A stretch of DNA of 64,000 nt from Cryptomeria japonica (taxonomy: Eukaryota > Streptophyta > Pinopsida > Cupressales > Cupressaceae), in the NCBI RefSeq assembly GCF_030272615.1, contig NC_081414.1, forward strand, positions 764,999,413 to 765,063,412. The letters run 5' to 3'. The position numbers and the translations under genes were made by a program. Within the stretch, counting starts at the first letter, position 1; every line of letters begins with the position of its first letter. Of the stretch, positions 1 through 11,469 are shown one piece after another. The notes under the pieces were generated by a model. The model did not search any database, was not told where the DNA came from, and worked only from the letters and a program-made list of their open reading frames with translations.

Positions 1-1080
1 AATGCTCACAAAGCCAATAAATAGAATCTCATTCAAAACTATAGAAGAAGATCTGCCAATCAAAATATTCCAATAAAATATATTCTATACCAACTCCCCA
101 AAAAAAATCGAGGTAAAAATATAAAATAATATTATTTACTTACCCTCAAATCTCAACCAATAAAATAATAGGGTAGGTATAAACATAATATTTAATTACT
201 CAATTAGTAACAAGAGAATGTAATAATAATAATAATAATAATATAATAAACAATAATAATAAATTAAAGCCTCAATAAAATAAATCAAAGGCAATATAAA
301 TAAATGATCCAATTAAACATAAAACCACAATTAACATAAATAAATAAACAAACAATTAAATAATATTATCCTCACAATCACAACTCCCAAGAGGGCCAAT
401 CATAACAAGGGGTAGGCATATGAATAATAAAAAATAAATAAAACAACAATGTAAATAAATAAATAAATAATCAAAACAATAAATAAATAATCCAATAAAT
501 TAAAAGCTCAAATAATAAATTAAAACCATTATAAATAAATAATAAATAACCAATAAATAGATGAGCCAAACATAAATAAATAAATAGATAAACAATAAAC
601 AAATAATTAAATGTACAGATACATATAAATGCTCTAGCCAATATAAGTTAAACTCAATACTATAAATATCTTCCACATACATGTTTAATAATCAAATAAA
701 TAATAAATAAATAAATGGATGTACTGATAAGCATAAATACTCAATTAATATAACTCGACCAATTAATTATTAATTAATTATAAACTCCCAAAAAATAAAT
801 ATGTATAAATATATTGTATTCGTACTAACCATCATTTAATGATTTACGCCAATGGCTATATGTAGTAATTGATTAATTAATTTCGACAATTCCAAATAAC
901 CAATAAAATATAAATCCATAAAATAAACATTAATGATTAATAATTTTCCAATAATAATAATAATCACACATTAATATTAAATATTAATGTCATCCATTGA
1001 TTTAATTTAATTTTTATAAACTATATAAACCGATTAATTATTAATTAATAAATAATCACAAACTCACAAGGCAACTTGAC
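1..1080. other. AT-rich low-complexity flank
   Basis: Strongly AT-rich sequence built from short A/T words such as AATAAATAAATA, with an (AAT)n run at about 222-243. Open frames here are short and of biased composition (one is mostly Leu/Ile/Tyr), so I call no gene. No paired terminal repeats or target duplications were recognised. Confidence 0.6.
222..243. repeat. (AAT)n microsatellite
   Basis: Uninterrupted TAA/AAT triplet run inside the AT-rich flank. Confidence 0.8.
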
Positions 1081-1680
1081 ATGAGGTTGAACAACATACC
1101 ACATGACGCAAACCAATGACTCAAACCAAGACACTAATTGACAAGGGTATCAACTTAAGCCTAGAGCATGAGAGGAAAATACATGCCATCTCCAACAACT
1201 TGCCATTGGGATAAAGACATGCTCATACCTGCGAGACGAAGTGGAGTCGTTGTCTGGTACCTGCAATCCTGCATCCACCACTAAACACAATACAACATAT
1301 ATACAATACATATACATCATAAATGATCAAGAAAGTGATAGAGAATTACAACGTCATATCATGCTCACAATGAGTGGTATCACATTGTCTCTAATCACGA
1401 AAACACTAGAAGACAATCACAAACACCATAGCATCAACACAATCATCATAATCATAGAGTAAGGTTAGAGTAATCATAATGTCATCAAAATACCATAAGC
1501 AATATGATCCATCATGAATAATGATCAAATATAAATCCATTATCATATCCAATACAATCATGAAATAGGGTTAGTACATAACATGATACCATCAAATCAT
1601 CATAAAGTAGACTAAGCTAGATTTAGTATATTCCTTTGATGTACAAAAGATAAGATAAATCAGGGAAGGGCACTACAAAG
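1081..1680. other. Unassigned non-coding stretch
   Basis: Mixed-composition DNA beyond the last recognisable block of the CACTA transposase. It could be the transposon's 3-prime untranslated and subterminal region. I could not find a convincing left CACTA terminus to match the right-hand candidate at 61610-61626. Confidence 0.4.
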
Positions 1681-3107
1681 TCACTCAAGTATATAATCCA
1701 AAATCCCATAATATTGATTTTCTGAGACTTGTGGATGTATGTCGCTTCTGGATGAAACATTAGTCACCTGAAAGACTGAAGTTATCCCAAAATCACAAGT
1801 TTTCTTCACGTCATTCAAATTTTTGATTCGAAATTTATGACCATTGCACCACATAGCCTTGTGGTTCTTCACCTACAATATGTCAAACATGTAAAAATTA
1901 TTGTATCGTCAGATAATAAACATATTTATTCTTGGTCGAATGTCTACAAAAAAATAAAAAACTCAACACATATATACACCAATAATATAATTGAAAATAA
2001 TTAAATATGGGTGATTAATATATTTATACGTATTTGTTTATCTCTTAAATCATATGCTAAATCAATTTCCCTTGGTGTAACATTGAAATCTTCATTACGA
2101 TGAGCTTCTTTAACCAATGAAGCCACACCTTCCCATGTTCATGCGTGACCAGATTGTTGACATCATTCAATCTATACCATCATCCAATCAAGATTGTTTG
2201 CAATGTACAAATGTAGTGCATCCCACTCTTGACCAACTATATAAAAAAAATGAAATTCACAAACGACGTATAATTAGTTAATTACCATGGTATACGACCT
2301 TAATTTATAATTGATGTATATTGAAGATTAATAATTAAATAAATACAATATACATAAAAACCAAATATAAAATGTATTCTAATTAATCTCCATGACCATC
2401 TTATAATTACCTTTCACTTTCCTCAATCTACCTTTCCCCATAAGGTACTCCCCTTCGAATTTGTTAATGGAGTTGGGATCCCAAATGCGATCTACATGGA
2501 ACTTTGTTGCAAACTTAAGAAGATATTCAGTAATTTACACCATGGTCTGGTATACCATATATCCCTCCACCATAGAACCCTCAGGATGTGTTCTTTGTCT
2601 AACCAAAGCCTTCAAAAATCTCAAGTGCCTCTCAACCATCCACATTGACCTTGTGTGTACAAGTCCACACAATTCAATCTCCTCAACCTGGTGTATGAGG
2701 TAGTGTTCTTATGCATTGAAAAATGTTGAAGGTAGACACTTTTGCATTTCACACATTAGACGAGGGATTTTTCTCTTCCAATAATTTATATATATTCTTT
2801 ATGGATTTGTTTAGATGACAACCATCTACAAGTCATTCAAGGTACAAATATATTAACGAGATTTAACAAAAACATACAATATATTACATAACGAGTAAAA
2901 CAAATGGCAAATATAAGATCTATACAAAGAATTGAACAAATATCACTACTTACCTCATGTATTTTCCAAAATCATATATAACTTACTTGACATTGTTGTT
3001 GAAGTTGTTTGGGAGAGATAGAGGTAGAATGTACTGCAACAATTATAAAAATGATTGTTTCATTATTTTTCCAAAAGTAGTAAACATAATACACTAAAAA
3101 ACACATG

Positions 3108-3181
<74 letters not shown>

Positions 3182-3729
3182 ATAATCACCTTAATGAAGG
3201 TATGCCAATCATGTGTTTTCATCCCTGACCCAAATTCACCTTTCTTTGTTATGATATTGTTTATGTTCGCAACAAATCTTGTGGGAAATCAAAATTTTTG
3301 TATGACTTCTTTTATAGCATTTCTTTGCTGCTTTGTTAATAACCAAGGAAGGGTGCTCATATTAATTTGCTCTCCATTGCTATTTAATTGAATGACATTT
3401 TTCATTGCATGATTGGCTTCCTGAATGTCACTACAAATTTTGACAATTTTTTCTTTTTCATGCATTCCATCCAATATTTTCTATAACGTTTCTGTTAAAT
3501 TCTTTCCGATATGCATTGTATCAAATAAATGCAAAATTTGTAGTTGCTCATAGTAGGGCAACCTACTAAATTGTCTAGGATAAGTTTTCAATCCCTGTGG
3601 AAGCTGGCCATTAATGCCTTGACGACCTTCATGAAGCATATAAGTTAAACAAATTAACAATGACAATCATTGTCAATTACAACATGAGTCAACAAAACAC
3701 AATATAAAAATATAAATTCCAAACATATT
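1681..3729 (-). pseudogene. CACTA (En/Spm) transposase, 3-prime half, disrupted
   Basis: Minus-strand continuation of the TNP2-type transposase begun at 60419. From 3729 downward I read: an MLHEGRQG..LPYYEQLQILHLFDTMHIGKN block (3481-3666), matching the family's LPYW..L...H.LDVMHIEKN region; a stop at 3481-3483 where the family usually has a residue; KTHDWHTFIK (near 3195-3220), equivalent to the KSHDCHVLMQ block; a (TA)n-bearing intron-like gap; a decayed DUF4218-like block (about 2440-2700) with several stops; and a DUF4216-like block (1681-1872) containing WCNGHKFRIKNL and YYGILDYILE. Domain order matches plant CACTA transposases. In-frame stops and frame changes make it non-functional. 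The upstream half lies 54.5 kb away, across element A. Confidence 0.82.
3110..3178. repeat. (TA)n microsatellite
   Basis: About 34 consecutive TA dinucleotides, in an intron-like gap of the CACTA transposase. Expected to be highly length-variable. Confidence 0.95.
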
Positions 3730-5175
3730 TGATGCTTTGCAAAAAGGACAAGGTGTTAGATCAAAACCTATGGTAGTATAACACACAAACAACAAGAAAC
3801 AAGTGTTAAGGTTAGTGTTATTCAACCAAAGATCAACCTAAGCAAACATATCAAAACAGACACCAAGAACAAAGTAAAACATTTAACTACGAATGTAAAT
3901 GCAAGAAGACATCTCCAAATGCCTTCTACCATACTCTTGGCTCCTTCTCCTTTGTTCCTCCCCTCTCCAAATTCCAAACTAGTGTAGCTCTCAGCAGCTT
4001 TTTGCACTATGGAGGTTTGAGATTGAAGTATTTGCTCTAAATGTGAATAAAATGCTAATACTATGCTATTGATACTAAAATGATTTATTTTAACCAAAAT
4101 GACAATATATGAGTTGATTATGCTAAAATGCTCTCTAAAATTCACTATAGCTTAAATGCATACCAGTTTTCAGGATTATGACTATGAATGCTAAATGCTT
4201 GAGGATTTGAAAATGAGGAATGTGAGCTCTATTTATAGGAAAAATGGAGCAATGGATGGTTGAGATTGAGTAATCTTAACAAGGGTCAGGATTGAATGAT
4301 TTGAGATCCACATGAAGGCTTTCAACCCAATCCCTGGTTGACAAGTGTCAATGTGAGATAGGTTGAGAGGAGAGGGAATACACATTAAATGCTTGACATG
4401 ACCTGAGAATTAACTTGGGAGTTAAGGTCAAGGTTGGGTTGAGTGAATAAATTCTTTATTCAAAGAATAAAGCTTTTATCCAATGGATAAACTCTTGTAC
4501 AAAGGCAAAAGGGATAAACATGGTCAAAGCAATAAATGCTTGAGGAGACACATGAGTGCAAATTGAAATAACCATAAATGGCTATGTAAGAGCCATTAAT
4601 GGTCATGTAAGAGCCATTAGTGGTTTTGGAAGACTTTGGAGGTTAAATTGTTGAACACACAAAGCATTAAATGTTTTTCAAAGACTTTGAAGTCTTTGAG
4701 AAGTGACTACAAGTTGCTTAGGAATGTGACAATAATTAGGGAATGGATTAGGTTAATTAGGAAGGGGTTAGAAAAATCTAGAAGGGGATTAGATTTGCAA
4801 GTGGGTTTGGTGGGTGAGGGAAAATAAGATTTTTATTTAAAATAAATTAATATATTTCAATAAATGTGTGCAAGTTGCATTTGTAGGAAAATGCAAGTGG
4901 GGGGGAATAAATGATTTAAATAAATGTTTTATTTAATTTATTTAAAAGAGGAATAGGGGATTAAATGAAATAAATATGATTTATTCATTTAATTGATTGT
5001 GAATTTGGTTTAATGAATTAATTAAAATAAATTGAATAATTTATTTAATTAATAGGAGAATGTTTGAAGATGAATTAATTAAATATTAATTTAATTAACT
5101 GATGGTTAGTAGATTTTTAATCAAATAAATAGCAAATATCCATTTAATTAAATTGGACAGATTTATGTGACTACA
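3730..5175 (-). repeat. Element A 3-prime LTR (left copy)
   Basis: Aligns throughout with 56817-58272. The left copy lacks a 10-bp segment (TGCTTATGGA) present near 57098. It carries a TATA-like CTATAAATAG on the minus strand (about 4230-4245) and AT-rich inverted repeats towards its right end (U3). Confidence 0.93.
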
Positions 5176-5192
5176 TTTGCCCCTCTTTGAGA
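5176..5192 (-). promoter_or_regulatory. Element A polypurine tract
   Basis: On the minus strand it reads TCTCAAAGAGGGGCAAA, directly abutting the 3-prime LTR. The CAAAGAGGGGCAAA core is shared with the tracts of B and C. In this family such a tract primes plus-strand DNA synthesis. Confidence 0.9.
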
Positions 5193-5589
5193 CGGTGCAG
5201 TTTATCATGTTGTTTCAAAAAAAGAAAAACAGGTATGAAGAATATGCTCCATAAATGTTAATTTAGTGGGTGGTATGCCCCCTCGACAGATGGGCCGAAT
5301 TTTTTTGAAAAATCGGGTGATCTTTTGAAAACGAATGAAAATTGGCAGGGTGATAGAAGAGAAGAAGTTAGCAATGCGGGTGAAAAATAGAAGAAATCAG
5401 AGGTAAAATGGAGAAATGGGAGGCTCGGGAAGTTTACGGGGACCACGACGGTGAGCGGGGGAAAGTTACGGTGACTATGAAGGGTTTAAATGGGAAGAAA
5501 GGGGTGAAAACAAGATCATTTGTTACCGCGACCAGTGTGAAACCAGAGCTCTGATAGTGACTTTTTGAGAGGAGCGAACAACAGTCAGG
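5193..5589 (+). promoter_or_regulatory. Presumed promoter of element A antisense PMD gene
   Basis: Non-coding DNA between the polypurine tract and the ATG of PMD exon 1 at 5590. A TATA-like GTTTAAATGG at about 5484-5493 lies about 100 bp upstream of the ATG, comparable to the TATA boxes before the same gene in B and C. Promoter function is inferred from position only. Confidence 0.4.
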
Positions 5590-6829
5590 ATGCCGGTGTT
5601 GGCATTTTTGATGTTTATGTTGTGATTTTCATTGATGGACACACACTTGTATTGAGATCCCCTTTATATGTATGAGCTCATGCTCAACCGGTATTTGTTC
5701 CAACTAGTATGTTGTATTCTAGTCTTTAGACTAGTAGTGATTTTGCATAATGTGTTTCCCGGTCTGAAGCGACATGTCGACCCCAAGCGGTTCATAGATC
5801 ACAAGCGGTACGAGGAAACAAAGCGGCACAACACATTCTTACCAGTCTTCATTTTTGTCAAACCGATAACCGGTATTTTGTATAAACTGGTAATACTCTG
5901 TGATGAGTTACCAATCCACCGATTGTTTGACGGTGCCGACACATTGACGGTGATTCTTGTGTCGTGTTACTGAGTATGTCTAGATTCACTGAACCTAGGA
6001 AATTGTAATGTAATCCTATTGGACTGACATGAAATTTGATTCCTTTAAAAGGACATCATGTCTAGGGTTTTTGAGTTGTTGAAGAAGTTGCGAAAAGGGT
6101 TAATGTTGAGCTAGGGTTTAAGGTGGATGTTGAGTTGTTGGAAGAGCGATCTTATCTGAGAAGATCGAGTTGTAACTAAGAGAGAGATTGAGAAGACTGA
6201 AGTAATGCTAGAATGCATTAGCTGCAAGCAATACTGGATCTAACCAAGCAGCTTGTGCTATTAGATAGATCAAACACTTGTTGATTACTCACATCTTTAA
6301 CAAGTCAGCAACCCTTAACTGGGTAGGCCTCAAAGCCTTTGTAAAATTCTCTAACAAGATGGTTCACACATGTGAATCTAAAATCTTCTAACAAGGTAGT
6401 CTTTAATTGGACTTATCTCCTAACAGAGATTGAGATTCCTAACACGATCTGTTCTGGTGAAGAACATTGTAAGACCTTAACCGGTTTGACCTTAACCGGT
6501 CTGGTTTCTATTTTGCAGATAGTAACTTGTGAGTTCCATCTCACCGTGGTTTTTCCTAGTTGGGTTTCCACGTCAAATATCTTATGTTATGGTTGTATTA
6601 CTTTTGTGGGTGAATGTTTTATTTGCATTTTGGTTTGTATGTGTGGTAACCGGTTTGATTGTCAGACTGCTTTACCGGTTCATCTTTAGATTGTGTAAGT
6701 GTTTTAGTGCAAAGATTTTTGGCATACTAATTCACCCCCCCTCTTAGTATTTATCAGCCGGTACCTATTGCAGAGCACCATTTCGAGCGAGTTCGTCGAT
6801 TCCAGCGGCCAGACGACTATGGACCAGTG
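5590..6829 (+). pseudogene. Element A antisense PMD gene, exon 1 (split by solo LTR)
   Basis: First exon of the plant-mobile-domain gene carried antisense in element A. The ATG is at 5590-5592. The solo LTR at 5597-6756, plus the duplicated GCCGG (6757-6761), interrupts it after seven coding bases. The exon resumes at 6762 and runs to 6829, followed by a GTATGC donor. Without the insertion it has 25 codons, exactly as in B, and contains FERVRRFQRP, matching FERVRRYRRP (B) and FERVRRFQRP (C). It ends in phase 0, fitting exon 2 at 42191. That a 25-codon exon is recovered by excising LTR plus duplication strongly supports both calls. Confidence 0.8.
5597..6756 (+). mobile_element. Solo LTR, Ty1/copia-like
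   Basis: A 1,160-bp segment starting TGTTGGCATTTTTG and ending TTATCA, flanked by a perfect 5-bp duplication GCCGG (5592-5596 and 6757-6761). A TTCACCCCCCCTCTTAG stretch near its end is typical of many plant copia LTRs. No internal coding region or second copy is present, so it is a solo LTR left by recombination. The copia label rests on that signature and is less certain than the insertion itself. Confidence 0.8.
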
Positions 6830-6901
6830 GTATGCAAATTTAAAATTTTGGATTTCATGCATTTTTGATACGTTTTTTGTTGAGTCCAAGTTGAGTCGGG
6901 A

Positions 6902-7170
6902 CAATAGCGCTGAAACTATGTTTTGGTGCTATTGTCCATTTAACTAGCACTTTTGTGCCGCAATGGTGCTATTGTGGTGCCGTTTGAGCGCTTTTGAAAA
7001 TTTTAGCACTATTGTAGGCTTGTTTAGGTGCTATTGTTTGTTTAGTGCTATTGAGGGGTCAATTGAGCATTTTTGTCTTTAAGTAGTGCTATTGCATAGC
7101 TGTTGTAGCACGTTTGTAGTTTGAGTGCTTTTGTATAGCTGATTAAGTGCTTTTGTTAGGGGTTTAGCGC
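6902..7170 (+). repeat. Element A motif array, antisense-gene intron (left part)
   Basis: About a dozen copies of AGCGCTATTG or variants (GTGCTATTG, AGCACTTTTG, AGCGCTTTTG), with cores about 20 bp apart (for example 6905, 6925, 6946, 6965, 6986). It lies in the intron of the antisense PMD gene. Element B inserted into one motif copy; the array resumes at 41861. Confidence 0.85.
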
Positions 7171-8642
7171 CGTAGACGTATAAAAATGATCATATTCCTA
7201 AATGAATATTTTATGTTCATTTCTCTATTTAATTAAATCCAATTTAATTAAATTATCCACATTCTTCTATTTTATTAAATAAATTATTCAATTTATTTAA
7301 ATAAAATTCACTATACCATTTAATGAATAAATCATTTTATTCAATTAAATCCCCCCTAGCCACTTTTAATTAAATTCAAATTTAATTAAATAGTTATCCT
7401 AAATTGAATAAATCAAATTTATTTAATTACAACCAAATTGAATGAAAATCAATTAATTCAATTAAATCCTATTATCCCCCCATCCACTTGCAAAATCCTA
7501 AATCCCTTCCTAATCCCTTCCTAATCCCTTCTAGAATCTTCTAATCGATTCTAATTAACCTAACCCTCCTCTAAACTTTGTCACATCCCTAAGCAAAGGG
7601 AGGTCACTTCTCAAATGGCCCAAAGTCTTGGATAACCATTGAAGGTTTTCAACCTTCAACCACCAAAACCCTTAAAGTCTTTGAAAACCATTGAAGGCTT
7701 CCAACCTTCAACCACTTAATCCCCAAAGTCTCCAATAACCATTAATGGTTAATTCAAACCCTCCCACATGGTTAAAACATTTGTTTTGACTCAACCTCTA
7801 CCCAACCCAAGGGTCTCATCAGGCCTTTAATGCTTTGACCATGATTATCTCTTAATCATTTGCACAAAGGTTTATCTTTGGATTAACTCCTAATCCAGTG
7901 GGTAATCCTAACTTAGACTTGACCCTTAGCCTCTAGATAACTATGAGGTCTTCTCAGGCATTCAATGCCCCCAACCCCTTCTTTCAACCCAATCTTATGT
8001 TGACATTTGTCACCATGTCATTGGTGCAAATTGTGCACATGGATCCCCAACTTTCAAACTTGGCCCTTGATTAAACCTTTCAATCCTGACCATCCATTGC
8101 CCTATTTTTGCTATAAATAGAGCTCTCATTCCTCCATTTTGAACAATCATCTTTCAAATTTGAAGCATCACACTTATGCTCAAATTCTTTCAAGCATTCA
8201 TATCATTTCATTTAGCCTGTCTTTAAATCAGGAAATAGACTAAATATGCATGTTTAAAATAATTTCTTTATCATTTTAGTTCAATCATAGACTAAATATA
8301 GTATGCTAGGATAGTATTCATACTAATCTTGTCATCTTATCATTTAGTTTATTGCATTTCTAAGATCATACATAGCTTAGCATCCATTTCAGACTAAAAT
8401 TTATCAAAGCATCTCTCGTTCTTGCATTTGCCATCCCTAAACCATTTTGCTCAGTAATCTGAGAGCAAAAACGTTAGTTTGAGGGACATTGTGAGATAGA
8501 GAACCATGGGACCCTCCTTGGGAAGCTGAGTAATACGTTATTACTCCATAGCTTGCACCAAGAAGTTCTGTGTGTGTGTGTGGACTAGTATTAACTAAAT
8601 TTTCACATTTTAAGTTTTATTCGCCCACTTTTCCTGCACACA
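7171..8642 (+). repeat. Element B 5-prime LTR
   Basis: Matches 40389-41860 over its full length. The terminal TG is mutated to CG here (7171), whereas the right copy keeps TGTAGACG. U3 has AT-rich inverted repeats. TATA box CTATAAATAG at 8111-8120, followed by AGAGCTCTC. Ends CACACA, then TTTC and the primer site. Confidence 0.96.
8111..8120 (+). promoter_or_regulatory. TATA box in element B LTR
   Basis: CTATAAATAG, a near-consensus plant TATA box. Transcription of the element would start about 30 bp downstream. The same sequence is in the right LTR at 41329-41338. Confidence 0.75.
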
Positions 8643-8646
8643 TTTC

Positions 8647-8672
8647 TGGCGCCCACCGTGGGGCTCGACCCC
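8647..8672 (+). promoter_or_regulatory. Element B primer binding site (tRNA-Lys)
   Basis: TGGCGCCCACCGTGGGGCTC, four bases after the LTR, is complementary to the 3-prime end of plant tRNA-Lys. It primes minus-strand DNA synthesis. Confidence 0.88.
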
Positions 8673-8731
8673 AAATAACACATCGGTTTTTGAAATTGAT
8701 CATTTTTGCAGGTCCACGGGAAACGAGAATC

Positions 8732-9165
8732 AGCGCGTCGAAAAGATATATTAGCACATCCGCCTAACAATTTAGCGCTTCTAGCCTACTGTTTAGCGCG
8801 TGGGCTCTTTGTCTTAGCGCATGAACACTTTTCCTTAGCGCATGATGCTGTTTAACAAATTTTCCTTTAGGTATCAACGCGGGTGAAACATATAGTAGCG
8901 CATATACTTGACAGATTAGCGCATCCGACCCACATTTTAGCGCCTGTAATACATCTTCCAGCACGTAGAAACTAAACATTAGCGCATCAGATTCAAACTT
9001 TTCCTGCATAACTGACCGCGGGAAAAAGAAAAAACACAGAGTAGCGCATGCAACACGCAGAGCAGCGCATCCAAGTAACAGAATAGCGCAGAGAAAAACA
9101 AATATAGCGCATTGGGATCATATTGTAGCATGTACAGTTTGTTCTGTAGCGCATCAAAAATAAAA
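8732..9165 (+). repeat. Element B leader motif array 1
   Basis: Roughly 18-20 copies of TAGCGCAT, TAGCGCGT or near variants. Cores are about 21 bp apart at the start (8732, 8753, 8774, 8794, 8816, 8837) and somewhat less regular later. Linkers are unrelated in sequence. Minus-strand open frames here are by-products of the repeat. Confidence 0.85.
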
Positions 9166-9598
9166 AATAAAAAATAAAATTTTGTAACCGAATTAAAATT
9201 CTAGACTTGTAGAAGTCCCCCGAATCAACTGACAATTTTATCTTTTTGTTTGTTTGCAGGGTTATAACGGTTTCTTGCAGGTAAAGCGAGGAAATTTACT
9301 TTTACAGCAAAACGATTTCTTTTGTTGACCTCCAAAAACGAAAATTTTGCTTTGTTGACCATTTTCACTTTTCTAGATCAGAAAATCTGTCTTTTAAAGA
9401 TTAAAAAGAACATCATGTTTTTGTGGAGCAACATCTCTGCATAGATTTTAGCAAATCACTGATTTGAAAGGATAAAATAAGACCTCATTGTTTGCTTTGT
9501 CTCGAAAGTGGAAGGTATATGCTCTCCCCTTAACTGGGTGATCAAAAAGCCAAACCACTCTTACGCTTTCAGTACTTCACGCATTTAAATCCTTTAGC
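9166..9598 (+). other. Element B leader, no feature recognised
   Basis: Transcribed leader between array 1 and the conserved leader module. It contains TTTGTTTGCAGG and TTTCTTGCAGG tracts near 9245-9285 that could serve as splice acceptors, but nothing confirms splicing. Confidence 0.4.
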
Positions 9599-9720
9599 AG
9601 GCCTGCCTTCCCGAGGAGTTGCAATCAACTCTTAAAGCCGTTTATGGCCAGTGTGAAGGAACGACCTAAGTGGGGAACGACTTTGACGCCAAGAATTCCA
9701 ACCCACTATAATCAAATGTG
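9599..9720 (+). other. Conserved non-coding leader module, element B
   Basis: Contains GCCTGCCTTCCCG, GGAACGACCTAAGTGG and CACTATAATCAAATG, matching the order and spacing of similar words in element C (20968-21070), with a degraded counterpart in A (55681-55755). Conservation outside any ORF suggests a structural RNA role such as packaging or splicing control. The function is not shown. Confidence 0.6.
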
Positions 9721-10354
9721 GAAAGTGACGAAAGTCCTTTTCAACGGTTGCGCGTAGTGATTAGCCTTCTCCCAGTATCCTCGAGATACGTAAAGCCTTT
9801 GTTCTAAAGGTTGGGAAGCCTCTTGAGGGAGTTTATCACTGACGGCCGAACGGGAAGCCTGATTACGAACCATAGAATTAGAAACTTTGAGCCGAGTCAG
9901 TATCCAAACATTTGTAATATCATAGTGCAAGGGTGGGGAAGAATCCGCCCCCAAGATTACTCACCATATATCTTCCAAGATAACTACTCAATTGTGAAGC
10001 AATTCACTTTGGGTTAACTTCTGGCAAAAGACAAAAAAACGGGCACCCTCTAGGGGGTGACACGACTGTTTGAGCTGACGGAGTATCGAGACTAGTGGGC
10101 TATGATGTTACTTATGACCCTTGAATAAAGAGTCTTTCTGAAGTATTTTATTTGTATCCAAAACTTGTTAAAACATTGGGGATTTGAACACATCCTCATA
10201 GAACATACACTTTCTGTTAGATTAGGCGAAATGATTGTACTTTGTGTGCTATGTTTACATTTGTTATTTCAGAAAATCATCCATCACATTTGAAAAGTTT
10301 CTCAAAAATCAAAATCTGACAAAAATCACCAAAAATAGAAAAATCAGGACATTC
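9721..10354 (+). other. Element B leader, between module and array 2
   Basis: Leader DNA with no supported ORF. The part up to about 10020 resembles C around 21070-21550 only in short words such as GATTAG and GGGAAGCCT/GGGAGCCT. Complex RNA folding is likely but untested. Confidence 0.4.
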
Positions 10355-11010
10355 TAGCGCATAAGAGCAACATATTAGCGTGTGGAACACTTCTATTAGC
10401 ACCCAACACTCAAAATAGCGCGTGCAGTAAAAAACAGTAGCGTTTCATCCTCAGGCAAAAATAGTATACAATAATTTAGCGCATACAAAACAACTTTTAG
10501 CGCGTTGCAGCAACATCTTAGCGCGTAGGTGCCCACAACTAGCGCATAAAACAAAACAGTTAGCGCGTGTTAGACCCAGTATAGCGCGTAGCTTTTCCAA
10601 CAAACTTAACAGCAATTTTCAACAGCAAAACTTTAGCACGTGGAAGAAACATCCTAGCACATAGATTTCCAAAACTAGCGCATGAAGGAAAACAGTTAGC
10701 GCGTCTCATGACCAGTGTAGCGCGTAGTTTTTCCAAAAACTTAAACAGCAAATTTCAACAGCCTGAATTTTAGCGCGTGAGACAAACAGCTTAGCGCGTG
10801 GAAACCATATTTTAGTGCATTAACCGAAACAGTTAGCACGTATCAAGCCTAGTCTAGCGCGTGGATTTTTCACCTGTTAGAGCAAAATTTTTCCAGAATC
10901 AAAATTTTAGCACGTAACTAGGGGCAGATTAGCGCGTGTGCTTAGTATTTTAGTGCATCAGGGAAATTCAGTAGCGCATTCAACCTCTGTTCTAGCGCGT
11001 GATCCAAAAC
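10355..11010 (+). repeat. Element B leader motif array 2
   Basis: Second block of TAGCGCGT, TAGCGCAT and TAGCACGT units at about 20-25 bp spacing, roughly 25 copies. A longer internal repeat (AACTTAACAGCAATTTTCAACAGC and its variant, near 10605 and 10740) suggests local duplication. Confidence 0.82.
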
Positions 11011-11469
11011 CAAAAAACAAAGAGTTAAAAACTGAAAATTTTTGAAAATTTCAAAAATATTTTAAAAAGAGTTTTTCATCAAAAATCATCTTTTATCAAA
11101 CCAGAGTGACAAAAACAAACGGTTAAAACTTTTCTCAAGATTAAATTTGTGTCAAACAAAGTTGTCAGAATCTGAAATGAATCGCACAATAGAGGACGTC
11201 TCTCCTATCATAATCCGGAACATTTTCATCATTAGTATCAATCAAATCCTTTCACATCTTACGGATTTTATCTCACAAACACTTATCTAAAAATTTTCAA
11301 ATTGTCAAATCCAGTTTCTAGATCGGGAAACTTCTTATCCATATCATTTGACACGCTTTATCGTGAAGGGGCATCTAAACCTTCATTCTGATAAAGTAAG
11401 ATTTGAAATTTTCAAAACAAGAATCAACTAAATCTAAACAAATCAAAGGAAATCATTGATCACTCATGC
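11011..11469 (+). other. Element B leader immediately before the small ORF
   Basis: AT-rich leader sequence with no repeat or ORF I can support. It precedes the ATG of the 128-codon ORF at 11470. Confidence 0.4.

Noticed and set aside
1670-1680. CACTACAAAG resembling a CACTA transposon terminus
   Set aside because: It falls within the decayed C-terminal coding frame of the transposase (DUF4216-like block) and no subterminal repeats accompany it, so it is probably chance.
4636-4827. 63-codon ORF repeated at 57733-57924
   Set aside because: Present twice only because it lies in the element A LTRs. Antisense to U3, with no known similarity.
5668-5973. 101-codon ORF in the solo LTR
   Set aside because: Lies wholly in the copia-type LTR and shows no known domain. 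Best treated as chance.
8764-9235. Overlapping minus-strand open frames (80-81 codons) in the element B array
   Set aside because: They arise from repeated TAGCGC words free of stops in one frame. Repetitive HALR/MRYS-like peptides are artefacts.
8732-11010. Regularly spaced short repeats that could look like a CRISPR array
   Set aside because: The repeats are only 6-10 bp, degenerate and about 20 bp apart, inside a plant retrotransposon leader with no cas genes.
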